Below are positions 1 to 7,341 of a stretch of 52,674 bases of DNA, one piece after another (the first letter of the stretch is position 1; every line of letters starts with the position of its first letter). Under the pieces are notes generated by a model. It made no database searches and was not told the DNA's origin. It saw nothing but the letters and a program-made list of their open reading frames with translations. This stretch comes from Planctomycetota bacterium (GTDB taxonomy: Bacteria; Planctomycetota; JAJSAM01; JAJVHW01): assembly GCA_024280885.1 (NCBI GenBank), contig JAJRPF010000031.1:1-52674 (forward strand), in the 5' to 3' direction. Position numbers and translations under genes: made by a program.

Positions 1-1
1 C

Positions 2-1384
2 GACGGCACCGACGACCCGGAGACGGCTGGCGCTGAGGGGCCGGACTACGTTGGGGCTGAGGATGCTGGCGCCGACGATGATCGTGCCGGCGGCGAAAGC
101 GACTCCGCTCCGCCCGCGCCCGCGTTCGATCTCAAGTCCGCCGTCGACGACATGTTCTCGAATGTGCATGGTTCGGTCTCGCTTGAGTATCGGATGCGCA
201 GCGATGACGAGGACACCGATCAGGATATCTACCAGTGGCTCGACTTGCGGTTGGGCGACGAGAACGTAGACCGGATCTCCGCGACCGTGTTTCTGCGCTC
301 GACATGGGATCTCGACTCGAAGCGCACCGGTCGCAAGGACTACGAGTTCACGGAGATCTCGGACAAGTACGAGTCGGATTGGAACACGCGGCTCTACACG
401 GCCTACCTCACGTATCGGCCGCGTAGCGGTCCGGTCGAGGCGGCCCGATTCGGGCGCCAATACGTGTATGCGGCCGAGACGTTCCAGATCGACGGCGCCT
501 GGGCCGAGTCGGCCGTCCTCGAGGAGACGCTACAGATCCGCGCGACCGCCTACGGTGGCGTGCCCTCTCACATCTACGAGTCGTCGCCGAGTGGCGATTG
601 GATCGCGGGTGGATCAGTCAGTGCCGAGCCAGCTCGGGGAACGCGCGCGAGCCTGGACTACGTCCATGTCGCCGACGACTTTCAGGGCAAGGTTCGGAAC
701 GACCTCACCGCGTTGCGCGTCTGGCAGCGTGCGACGCCGTGGCTCGATCTCTACTCGCGCGTTGCCTATCTCGACTCGCTGCGCGACTACGAGATCCGCG
801 CGACTGGCAAGTGGCCAGAGCACGACCTGCTCGTCCAGGCGTCGTTCCTGAGTTTGCTTGAGTCGTACGACGAGCAGTTCACGACCGAATATGATCCCTA
901 TTACTCCGTCCTGCACACCCTCGAGAAGTACGACCAAGTGCGTCTCCGCGCCGTGAAGGGATTCGGCGATACCATCACGGTCGAGGCGGGCGCCGACGTG
1001 AAGGACAGCGGCAACGAGGGCGTCTACAACCGCGACGTCAGCCGTGTGTATGTGATCCCGACGTTCGACCGCATCCCGTGGGAGGATTCTGAACTGTCGT
1101 TCGTGCTGGAACGCTGGAGTGGCAACGGTGATCGGATGGAAACGTACGGCGGGGAGATCTCGCATCATTTTCGCGAAGACCTGCGGGCGACGCTCGGCAC
1201 CGACTACAGCCTCTATGGCTACGACGCGTTTCGGGACCGCGAGCGCAACCGGGTGCGCAGCGTTTACACCGACGTGCGCTGGAAACTCCGGGAGGACCTG
1301 GAGGTGCGCGTGCGCTATGTTCACGAAGAGGACGATGACCGGACGTATGACGTCCTGACGTTGGGGTTCACACTTGCCTTCTAG
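2..1384 (+). CDS. Outer-membrane beta-barrel (porin-like) protein, 5' end outside window
   Basis: The frame is open from the first codon of the window, so the start lies upstream and at least 460 residues are visible. The first 45 or so visible residues are a low-complexity Asp/Glu/Gly/Ala stretch, probably a periplasmic linker. The rest alternates polar and hydrophobic residues with many Tyr, Arg and Asp, contains an RFGRQYVYA strand typical of porins, and ends in FTLAF with a terminal Phe, as outer-membrane barrels do. It lies directly before a multihaem lipoprotein, which suggests a porin-cytochrome conduit comparable to those of Geobacter. That role is inferred, and no close family was recognised. 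It could instead be an unrelated substrate porin. Confidence 0.6.
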   Translation, partial: DGTDDPETAGAEGPDYVGAEDAGADDDRAGGESDSAPPAPAFDLKSAVDDMFSNVHGSVSLEYRMRSDDEDTDQDIYQWLDLRLGDENVDRISATVFLRSTWDLDSKRTGRKDYEFTEISDKYESDWNTRLYTAYLTYRPRSGPVEAARFGRQYVYAAETFQIDGAWAESAVLEETLQIRATAYGGVPSHIYESSPSGDWIAGGSVSAEPARGTRASLDYVHVADDFQGKVRNDLTALRVWQRATPWLDLYSRVAYLDSLRDYEIRATGKWPEHDLLVQASFLSLLESYDEQFTTEYDPYYSVLHTLEKYDQVRLRAVKGFGDTITVEAGADVKDSGNEGVYNRDVSRVYVIPTFDRIPWEDSELSFVLERWSGNGDRMETYGGEISHHFREDLRATLGTDYSLYGYDAFRDRERNRVRSVYTDVRWKLREDLEVRVRYVHEEDDDRTYDVLTLGFTLAF

Positions 1385-1424
1385 GACGCCGAGTATCGAC
1401 CCGATGTGGCGACCCGCGCGCGTC

Positions 1425-2444
1425 ATGCGTTTAGCTGGCGCGGCGCTCGTGCTGGCCCTGAGCATCGGCGTAGCCGGATGCGGTCTGCACGGAGACGATC
1501 CCGGTCCGCAGTTTCCTCCGGGACCGGTGTTCGGTCATGCCTCGCATCTGGACAAGGGACTTGAGTGCCTCGACTGCCACGAGGACGCAGAGGAAGAGGC
1601 CGAGGCTGGCATGCCGGACTTCGACTTCTGTCTCGAATGCCACGAGGAGATGGACGAAGAGCGCCCCGAGGGCGAGAAGCTCGCCGACGTGTGGCTCGAT
1701 CCCGACGGCTCGCCGCGCTGGCACAACGTGACGGCGCAGATCGACGATGTCGTGTTCAGTCATGCCGTGCACGTCGCCAAGGACGTCGCGTGTGCCGATT
1801 GCCACACCGGCATCGAGCAGAGCGAGCGCGTCGCGTTCGACCTCCGACAGAACATGGACGCCTGCATGACGTGCCATGCGCAGTCCGACGCGCCGAACGA
1901 GTGTGCGACGTGTCATGAGACCATCGGGCCGGATTGGCAGCCTCCGAGCCACGCGCGCATGTGGATGACGCTGCACGGCCAGGAGATTCGCATGGGCGGC
2001 GCGTCCGACGGGATCGAGGACAACTGCCAGCTCTGCCATACGCAGACGACGTGCGCGGATTGCCATCGCACTCGTCCTCCGCGGGACCACAGGGAGTCGT
2101 GGCGACGCGGGGGGGGGCACGGGATCGCGGCATCGCTCGACCGCGTGCGCTGTCAGACGTGCCATGAGGTGCACTCGTGCCGCGCCTGTCATGAGAACGC
2201 GCGTCCGCGTTCACATCGCGGCCGGTGGGGCGGCAGCCGCAGTCGGCACTGCCTGAGCAGTTGCCATGAGCCGCTGCGTCCAGGGTCTGGCGATGGCTGC
2301 GGAGTCTGTCACATGGGGACGCCATCGCATCAGCGTGCGCCGACGAAGCCCTCATGGCACACACCGGACATGGATTGTCAGCTCTGTCACACTCCGCTTC
2401 GTCACGCGGACAACGGTCGCAACTGCAACGCCTGTCACAGGTGA
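1425..2444 (+). CDS. Multihaem c-type cytochrome lipoprotein (12 CxxCH plus one CX3CH)
   Basis: Probable outer-membrane or periplasmic electron carrier. I chose the ATG at 1425 because it gives a compact lipoprotein signal, MRLAGAAL to the lipobox GVAGC, with Cys at residue 19. In-frame ATGs at 1404 and 1374 are possible, but the latter overlaps the upstream barrel gene and adds a non-hydrophobic leader. The 339-residue protein has twelve CxxCH sites, spread from about residue 50 to the C-terminus, and one CLSSCH, a three-residue spacer. Many extra His residues can serve as distal ligands. About 13 haems in 339 residues is very dense. The pairing with a barrel gene 40 bp upstream and a 19-haem inner-membrane protein 23 bp downstream supports a trans-envelope electron route. 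Confidence 0.85.
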   Translation: MRLAGAALVLALSIGVAGCGLHGDDPGPQFPPGPVFGHASHLDKGLECLDCHEDAEEEAEAGMPDFDFCLECHEEMDEERPEGEKLADVWLDPDGSPRWHNVTAQIDDVVFSHAVHVAKDVACADCHTGIEQSERVAFDLRQNMDACMTCHAQSDAPNECATCHETIGPDWQPPSHARMWMTLHGQEIRMGGASDGIEDNCQLCHTQTTCADCHRTRPPRDHRESWRRGGGHGIAASLDRVRCQTCHEVHSCRACHENARPRSHRGRWGGSRSRHCLSSCHEPLRPGSGDGCGVCHMGTPSHQRAPTKPSWHTPDMDCQLCHTPLRHADNGRNCNACHR

Positions 2445-2467
2445 TACTCGATCGAAGGAGCGCTGGC

Positions 2468-5227
2468 ATGCGTGCGTTCGTTCTTGGATTGGTCTCTTTC
2501 CGCGCGCGTTTTCTCGTGCTGGCGCTCGCGGTGCTCGGAGCGCTCGGGCCGTCGAGTGCGTCGGCGCAAGAGAATGCCGATTGCATGCGTTGCCATGTCG
2601 ACGAAGAACTCTACGTCGAGCGGGGTGACGCTGACGAGATTCCAGGTTGGCTCGAGTACGCGCGTTTCGAGGGTTCTGTTCACGGGCGCCTCGAGTGCGT
2701 CGCGTGTCATCTCGACCTCATGGACGAGGATCTCCCGCACGAAGACGAACTCGAGTTCGTCGATTGCGCCGAGTGCCATGAGGAGGTAGCCGAGACGCAC
2801 GCCGAGGGAGCGCACGGGCGTGCAGCGGAGGCGGGGAACGACAACGCGCCGACATGCGCAAGTTGTCACGGGACGCATTATATCGCTGGCCGCAAGGACC
2901 CGGCGTCGCCGACGTACTCCGCGAACGTCCCGCTTCTGTGTATTCGCTGTCATCAGGATGGCGCGCCGCCGAGACCGACGATTGGCCTGACGGCGGAAGC
3001 CGCCGCGCAGCGCTTCACGGACCGTCTCCACGGCGCGAGTTTCCTGGAGCGAGGCATAACGGCCAGTGCGTCGTGCGCCACATGTCACGTCGCACACGAG
3101 GCTTCGTCGCCTCCGCGGGCTGGCGAACGTGCTCTGTGTGGCGGTTGTCACGCGCGATTGCCCGAGATCCACGCGCAGATCTTGGAAGCAGAGTTCTGGA
3201 CGGCGGAAGAGCCGCGGCTCGTCTGCTCGGATTGTCATGCTCCCCACGTCTTGGCCGGTGCGTCGCCGACCGAAGGGGCGAGCACGGCGCGCTGTATCGC
3301 ATGCCATACGAAGCCTGAACTGGGCGCGCAGCGTCCTGAACTCGTGCTCGATCTCGACGGATTCCACGGTGGCAAGCACTCCGGTCTCTCGTGTGCGCAA
3401 TGCCATTCCAGCGTCGATTCCACGCACGAGCGCCCGTGCGACAACGTCGATCGCGACGTGAACTGTGGTGTCTGCCATTCCGACGTCGCCGAGCGCCTGG
3501 CCGTGAGCGCGCACGGCGGGGCGGGCGACGATGTACCGACGTGCCTCTCGTGCCACGCGGCGCACTCCGAGCGCGGTCCCGGGGAGACGTCGTCGAGGTC
3601 CTTCCCACTGAATGTTTCCGCGTTGTGCGCGGAGTGTCATCGTGTCGAGGGCGCGGAAGGCGATGGCCCGACCATCGACCCGATCAGTTCGTACGAACAC
3701 AGCGTCCACGGGCGCGGCGCGCGTGAGAGTGGACTCGTGGTCAGCGCGAGTTGCGTCAGTTGCCACACGGCACACTCGGTGCTGCCAGCGTGGGATCCGA
3801 AGTCCAGCATGAACGGCGACAACGTCGCGGCGACGTGTGGGGCGTGCCACGCCGGCATCCAGGAGATCTACGAGAGGAGCATCCACTTCCGCGGTCGGCG
3901 TGGCGTCTCGCGTCTCTTGCCGTCGTGCAAGGACTGCCACGCGTCGCACGCACTGCAGCGGGTGGGGGAATCCGGCTTCCGTGACGCGATGAAGCGTCAG
4001 TGTGGGCAGTGTCACGCCAAGGAGTTCGGGACGTACTTCGAGACGTTCCACGGCAAGGTCTCCCGGCTCGGATTCGAAGCGGCGGCGACGTGCTGGGATT
4101 GCCACGGGACGCACGAAGTCCTGAGCGTCACCGATCCCGAGTCGCATATGTCCGAGGGGAAGATCGTTGCGCGCTGCGGTACGTGCCACAAGGGCTCGAA
4201 CAGCGGCTTTGTCCAGTATCAGCCGCACGGCGACCACAATGACCGCGAGAACTATCCACTTCTCTTCTACGCATTCTGGGGAATGACGAGCTTGCTCGTT
4301 GGAACGATGGCGTTCTTTGGGCTGCACTCCGCCTTCTGGCTCGTACGTCTCTGGACGGTGCGCCACGAGTGGTTACCCCACAAGACGGCACCGACCACGG
4401 GCCGTGTGTACCGGCGCTTCTCTCCACTACAGAGCAAGCTCCACTTCGCGATGGTGATCTCGTTTCTGACGCTCGCGTGCACCGGCATGTCGCTGAAGTT
4501 CAGCTACGCGCCGTGGGCGCAGGCGATCGCCGCGTTCCTGGGCGGATTCCAGGTGACGGGCGTCCTGCACCGGATCGCGGGATTGTTGCTCTTCGGCGTC
4601 TTCTTCGTCCATCTGTGGGACGTCAATCGACGCCGCAAGGAGGACGGGCGCACGTGGGTGGGCGTCGTGCTCGGTGCGGACTCGATGGTTCCCAATCTGC
4701 GCGACCTACGCGAGTTCTGGGGCACGGTGAAGTGGTTTGTCGGGCAGGGCGAGCGTCCTCGCTACGGGCGTTGGTCGTACTGGGAGAAATTCGACTACTT
4801 CGCCGTCTTCTGGGGCGTGTTCATCATCGGTTCCACCGGCATCTTGCTCTGGTTCCCCGCACCACTCACGAATGTACTTCCCGGCTGGCTCGTGAACGTT
4901 GCGACGATCGTCCATGGCGATGAAGCGCTCCTCGCCGCCGCCTTCATCTTCACGATCCACTTCTTCAACACGCAGTTCCGACCGGACAAGTTCCCGCTGG
5001 ATCCGGTCGTGTTCACAGGGCGGATGTCGCTGGAAGAACTGAAGTACGACAAGCCGGACGAGTACGAGGAACTGGTGCGCAGCGGCCGACTCGAAGAGCA
5101 CATGGTCGAGCCACTGCGCAAGAGCACCGACCGCGCGATCCGCGTCTTCGCTGCGTGCGCGCTGATCTTCGGCACCGTGCTCATCATCCTGATCCTGGCC
5201 GCGCTCCTCTTCGTCGAGCCGGTCTGA
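2468..5227 (+). CDS. 19-haem cytochrome c fused to b561-type membrane cytochrome
   Basis: The start at 2468 is fixed by a GAAGGAG ribosome-binding site at 2454-2460; the longer frame from 2354 would overlap the upstream gene. The 919-residue protein has a Sec signal ending at SASA, then nineteen CxxCH sites in about 590 residues. A module of CxxCH, xxH, a DPxS segment and CGxCH recurs, indicating internal duplication. From about residue 595 there are some six membrane helices with paired His (LHF, LHRIAG...VHLW, VHGDEA...IHFF) typical of dihaem b561/PhsC-like quinol-reactive subunits. The arrangement resembles CbcL of Geobacter (multihaem c plus cytochrome b), but with more haems. The likely role is passing electrons between menaquinone and periplasmic or outer-membrane cytochromes. 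Direction and donor are inferred. Confidence 0.85.
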   Translation: MRAFVLGLVSFRARFLVLALAVLGALGPSSASAQENADCMRCHVDEELYVERGDADEIPGWLEYARFEGSVHGRLECVACHLDLMDEDLPHEDELEFVDCAECHEEVAETHAEGAHGRAAEAGNDNAPTCASCHGTHYIAGRKDPASPTYSANVPLLCIRCHQDGAPPRPTIGLTAEAAAQRFTDRLHGASFLERGITASASCATCHVAHEASSPPRAGERALCGGCHARLPEIHAQILEAEFWTAEEPRLVCSDCHAPHVLAGASPTEGASTARCIACHTKPELGAQRPELVLDLDGFHGGKHSGLSCAQCHSSVDSTHERPCDNVDRDVNCGVCHSDVAERLAVSAHGGAGDDVPTCLSCHAAHSERGPGETSSRSFPLNVSALCAECHRVEGAEGDGPTIDPISSYEHSVHGRGARESGLVVSASCVSCHTAHSVLPAWDPKSSMNGDNVAATCGACHAGIQEIYERSIHFRGRRGVSRLLPSCKDCHASHALQRVGESGFRDAMKRQCGQCHAKEFGTYFETFHGKVSRLGFEAAATCWDCHGTHEVLSVTDPESHMSEGKIVARCGTCHKGSNSGFVQYQPHGDHNDRENYPLLFYAFWGMTSLLVGTMAFFGLHSAFWLVRLWTVRHEWLPHKTAPTTGRVYRRFSPLQSKLHFAMVISFLTLACTGMSLKFSYAPWAQAIAAFLGGFQVTGVLHRIAGLLLFGVFFVHLWDVNRRRKEDGRTWVGVVLGADSMVPNLRDLREFWGTVKWFVGQGERPRYGRWSYWEKFDYFAVFWGVFIIGSTGILLWFPAPLTNVLPGWLVNVATIVHGDEALLAAAFIFTIHFFNTQFRPDKFPLDPVVFTGRMSLEELKYDKPDEYEELVRSGRLEEHMVEPLRKSTDRAIRVFAACALIFGTVLIILILAALLFVEPV

Positions 5228-5370
5228 AGCGACGCCGACAGAACGGCACCAAAGCTTCGAGGTCCGCGGCGCGACACGGTCGTCGCGGGTTTCCGCCGCA
5301 GTGTGACACTCGCTCTGTTCGGTCGAATGCCGTCCGAGTGCGCCTGGCCATCTCTCGATTCCGAGCGGCT

Positions 5371-5389
5371 CACGGTCTGCCTGACCGTG
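5371..5389 (+). terminator. GC-rich hairpin CACGGTC-N5-GACCGTG
   Basis: Perfect 7-bp inverted repeat with a 5-nt loop, 144 bp after the stop of the 19-haem gene. It is not followed by a T-run (TGCAAAGTTGC follows), so it could be a weak or Rho-assisted terminator, or a protein-binding site. Confidence 0.35.
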
Positions 5390-5403
5390 TGCAAAGTTGC
5401 TCG

Positions 5404-5419
5404 CGTGATCCACATCACA
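5404..5419. promoter_or_regulatory. Crp/Fnr-family-like operator
   Basis: CGTGA-TCCACA-TCACA is a near-perfect match to the Crp-type core TGTGA-N6-TCACA and is also close to the Fnr pattern (TGAT-N4-ATCA). It sits about 131 bp upstream of the Rieske start. The same CGTGA-N6-TCACA pattern recurs at 50561-50576 in front of the sensor kinase gene. Function is inferred from sequence and location. Confidence 0.45.
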
Positions 5420-5549
5420 CGGGGATTCGTGAACGTCGTTTCACGTCCATGCAGACGCGACCCCGGTCGCCTTCCACGTCCTAGACTGTCCTCCGGAGTG
5501 CAGGCGCGACGTCGGAGTTGCGCTCACGACTGTTCTCCGAGGAGGCGCG

Positions 5550-6194
5550 ATGAGGTCGTCGATCTGGGTCTTGCGACCTGATACCGACGCGACGCGAGCG
5601 GCATCGATCGTCGATGAGCTGACCGCCCGCGGATTGGTGGCGCATGTGGCGTCTCACGATTCGACGTTGCACGTTGTGATCGAGGAAGCGCCGGACGACC
5701 TGACCCCGACGCCCGACGTCCTTCGCGTCGCTCGCGTCGAGATCCCGCCCCAGTTCCGTGCGACCCGTCGCAACTTCCTCGACAGTTTCGCAACCGCGCT
5801 CGCCGCGGTGGTCGCGGGTTCGGCGATTGGTGTGGCCGGACTGTTCGCGAACCCGCCCGAGCGGCGCGGCGATGACTTGGACGAACTCGATGTGACGGGC
5901 ATGGCGGAACTGCGCGACCACGGCTTTGCCACGTTCCGATTCGGTAGCGAGCCGGGGATCGTGGTGCTGACCGGAGACCGTTTGCACGCGCTCTCGCTCG
6001 TGTGCACGCATCTCGGCTGTCTCGTGGAGTGGAGCCCCGATCGTCGGCAGTTGCTCTGCCCGTGCCACCGCGGCGTATTCGATCTGGGCGGCAATGTCCT
6101 CGAGGGCCCGGCGCCGCGCCCGTTGCGGGCGTTCGACGCATCGGTCCAAGGAGATCGCGTACTTGTGCGTCGCCCGGGGCGGGTGCGGACGTGA
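5550..6194 (+). CDS. Rieske [2Fe-2S] protein with extra N-terminal ferredoxin-like domain
   Basis: High-potential iron-sulfur subunit of a bc-type quinol oxidoreductase. Cluster box I is CTHLGC (Cys152, His154; Cys157 for the disulfide) and box II is CPCHRG (Cys170, His173; Cys172 for the disulfide). A Tat-like TRRNFL sits at residues 72-77, followed by one hydrophobic anchor (about 78-100). Ahead of it, residues 1-66 form a beta-alpha-beta-type domain that resembles the small N-terminal domain of DAHP synthases and would stay in the cytoplasm. The ATG at 5550 has a clear GAGGAGG site. The stop overlaps the GTG of the cytochrome b gene (GTGA). The extra domain is unusual for a Rieske protein and a similar one occurs in the subunit-IV-like partner. 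Confidence 0.88.
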   Translation: MRSSIWVLRPDTDATRAASIVDELTARGLVAHVASHDSTLHVVIEEAPDDLTPTPDVLRVARVEIPPQFRATRRNFLDSFATALAAVVAGSAIGVAGLFANPPERRGDDLDELDVTGMAELRDHGFATFRFGSEPGIVVLTGDRLHALSLVCTHLGCLVEWSPDRRQLLCPCHRGVFDLGGNVLEGPAPRPLRAFDASVQGDRVLVRRPGRVRT

Positions 6195-6796
6195 GCGCCG
6201 CCGGTCTCACGCGTGTCCTCGATCGCCCCGTGCTCGCTCGGCGTACGTTCCTTTCCGACCCCGGTCGAACTGCCGTCTTCCTCTTCGGTGTCGAGGTCGT
6301 CACGGGCGCACTACTCGCGCTCTACTATCAACCTGCGCCCGAGGCGTCCTTCCGCAGCGTCCAACTCATCTCGAACGCCGTCACGTTCGGTTGGCTCGTG
6401 CGCGCGGTGCATCTGGCGGCAGCGAACGTCACGGTGCTCCTGGCTGCGTATCTCGTCGTCAGGGCGTTCTTCCGCCGCGCGTTTCTAGGACCGCGAGGTC
6501 TCGGCACTTGGCTCCTGACGGTCGGATTCTTCCTCCTCATGCTGGCGTTCTACTTCACCGGCGAGGCGTTGCCGTGGGACCAGGATGCCTATTGGCGCGC
6601 CACCGTGACGGCCAACCTCGTTGCCGACACGCCGCTCGTCGGTCCCTGGGTCGCTGGCGTGCTCCGTGGTGGTGCGGACATGTCGGGCGTCGCCTTGGTA
6701 CGGCTCTACGCGGCGCACGCGATCCTCATGCCTTGGGTGGCGTACTGGACGATCAAGAGAATGCGCGAACTCATGCGACGGGGGGCGATCGGATGA
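6191..6796 (+). CDS. Cytochrome b6-like subunit retaining only one haem ligand pair
   Basis: A 201-residue four-helix cytochrome b starting at GTG 6191, which overlaps the Rieske stop. It aligns along its length with cytochrome b6: YYQPxxEASFxSVQ, FGWLVRAVH, GEALPWDQDAYW and LVRLYAAH all have b6 counterparts. His74 (helix B) and His176 (helix D) match the two ligands of the p-side haem (bL/bp). The positions of the n-side haem ligands are Leu88 and Met191 (Arg190 if a 14-residue spacing is used). The whole protein contains only these two His. The b6 Cys that binds haem cn is also absent. It probably forms a complex with the Rieske and subunit-IV-like proteins, with electrons leaving to the downstream cytochromes. 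A normal Q cycle across the membrane seems unlikely. Confidence 0.85.
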   Translation: MSAAGLTRVLDRPVLARRTFLSDPGRTAVFLFGVEVVTGALLALYYQPAPEASFRSVQLISNAVTFGWLVRAVHLAAANVTVLLAAYLVVRAFFRRAFLGPRGLGTWLLTVGFFLLMLAFYFTGEALPWDQDAYWRATVTANLVADTPLVGPWVAGVLRGGADMSGVALVRLYAAHAILMPWVAYWTIKRMRELMRRGAIG

Positions 6797-7341
6797 TCCT
6801 GCGCTTTTCCTCCACGGCCACGCGAGAGCAACGGGCCGCAGTCGAACGGGCCCTGCGAGCCGCAGACGTCCGGGCCGTTCCGGCTGACGGCGCGTTACTG
6901 CTGCGCGACTCCCTGACTCTGGACGAGATCCTCACGTTTGCAGCGTTGCCCGGTGTCGAGGAACTTGGAACCGGGACGCGTGCATACAGCACGTTGCGCG
7001 TGGTCTCGCTCGGTTGGCTCGCTGCGGCATGTTCGGTGCTCGGGCTGCTGACGCTGATCGCGGCCAACGTTCCTGCCCCGCTCGGAACGCCGGCCGACCC
7101 GCTCCGGACTCCGGAGATGCTGCGCTCTTCGTGGCCGCTGTTGCCCGTACACGGATTGGTGGAGAGCAGTCCCGACTGGCTACCCGTGTCTCTCCTGCCT
7201 GCACTCGCACTTGTTGCATTGGTGTTGTGGCCGATCGTCGGAGGACGTCTGGCCCTACGCGCACCTCGGTTACATACGGCGTTCGGCGTCGCCGCGCTTG
7301 TCGCGACGGCGTGGCTCACGCTCGCGGAACTGGCACGATGA
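6793..7341 (+). CDS. Cytochrome b C-terminal / subunit-IV-like protein with N-terminal ferredoxin-like domain
   Basis: A 182-residue protein starting at ATG 6793 in an ATGA overlap with the cytochrome b stop. Residues 1-66 form a small beta-alpha-beta domain similar in pattern to the N-terminus of the Rieske subunit. Three hydrophobic helices follow (about 70-92, 135-157, 163-180). The stretch TPADPLRTPEMLRSSWP aligns with the subunit IV segment that ends in PEWY in b6f/bc complexes, but the motif is not present: SSWP occupies its place, so the conserved Glu of the quinol oxidation site is missing. The assignment rests on gene order and this partial alignment. It is a divergent member and its quinone chemistry is uncertain. 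Confidence 0.65.
   Translation: MILRFSSTATREQRAAVERALRAADVRAVPADGALLLRDSLTLDEILTFAALPGVEELGTGTRAYSTLRVVSLGWLAAACSVLGLLTLIAANVPAPLGTPADPLRTPEMLRSSWPLLPVHGLVESSPDWLPVSLLPALALVALVLWPIVGGRLALRAPRLHTAFGVAALVATAWLTLAELAR

Larger units (their letters stand above)
5228..5549. other. 322-bp intergenic region with hairpin and Crp-like palindrome
   Basis: No convincing gene lies here. It holds a 7-bp inverted repeat at 5371-5389 and a GTGA-N6-TCAC palindrome at 5404-5419, described separately. It is the only sizeable gap in the left-hand cytochrome cluster on the + strand, so it probably ends one transcription unit and starts the Rieske/cytochrome b operon. Confidence 0.6.

Noticed and set aside
614..1465. 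Long minus-strand open frame opposite the barrel gene
   Set aside because: High GC makes long antisense frames common; it has no recognisable family, and the + strand frame has clear barrel features and continues from outside the window.
2435..4366. 643-codon minus-strand frame opposite the 19-haem gene
   Set aside because: It is Arg/Val-rich without domains and lies wholly over a gene with 19 haem motifs; shadow frame.
5380..5400. Possible sigma54 (-24/-12) promoter before the Rieske gene
   Set aside because: A TTGCT is present but the upstream part (CGTGTGC) does not fit TGGCACG; no other convincing -24/-12 pair was found before the cytochrome or nar operons.
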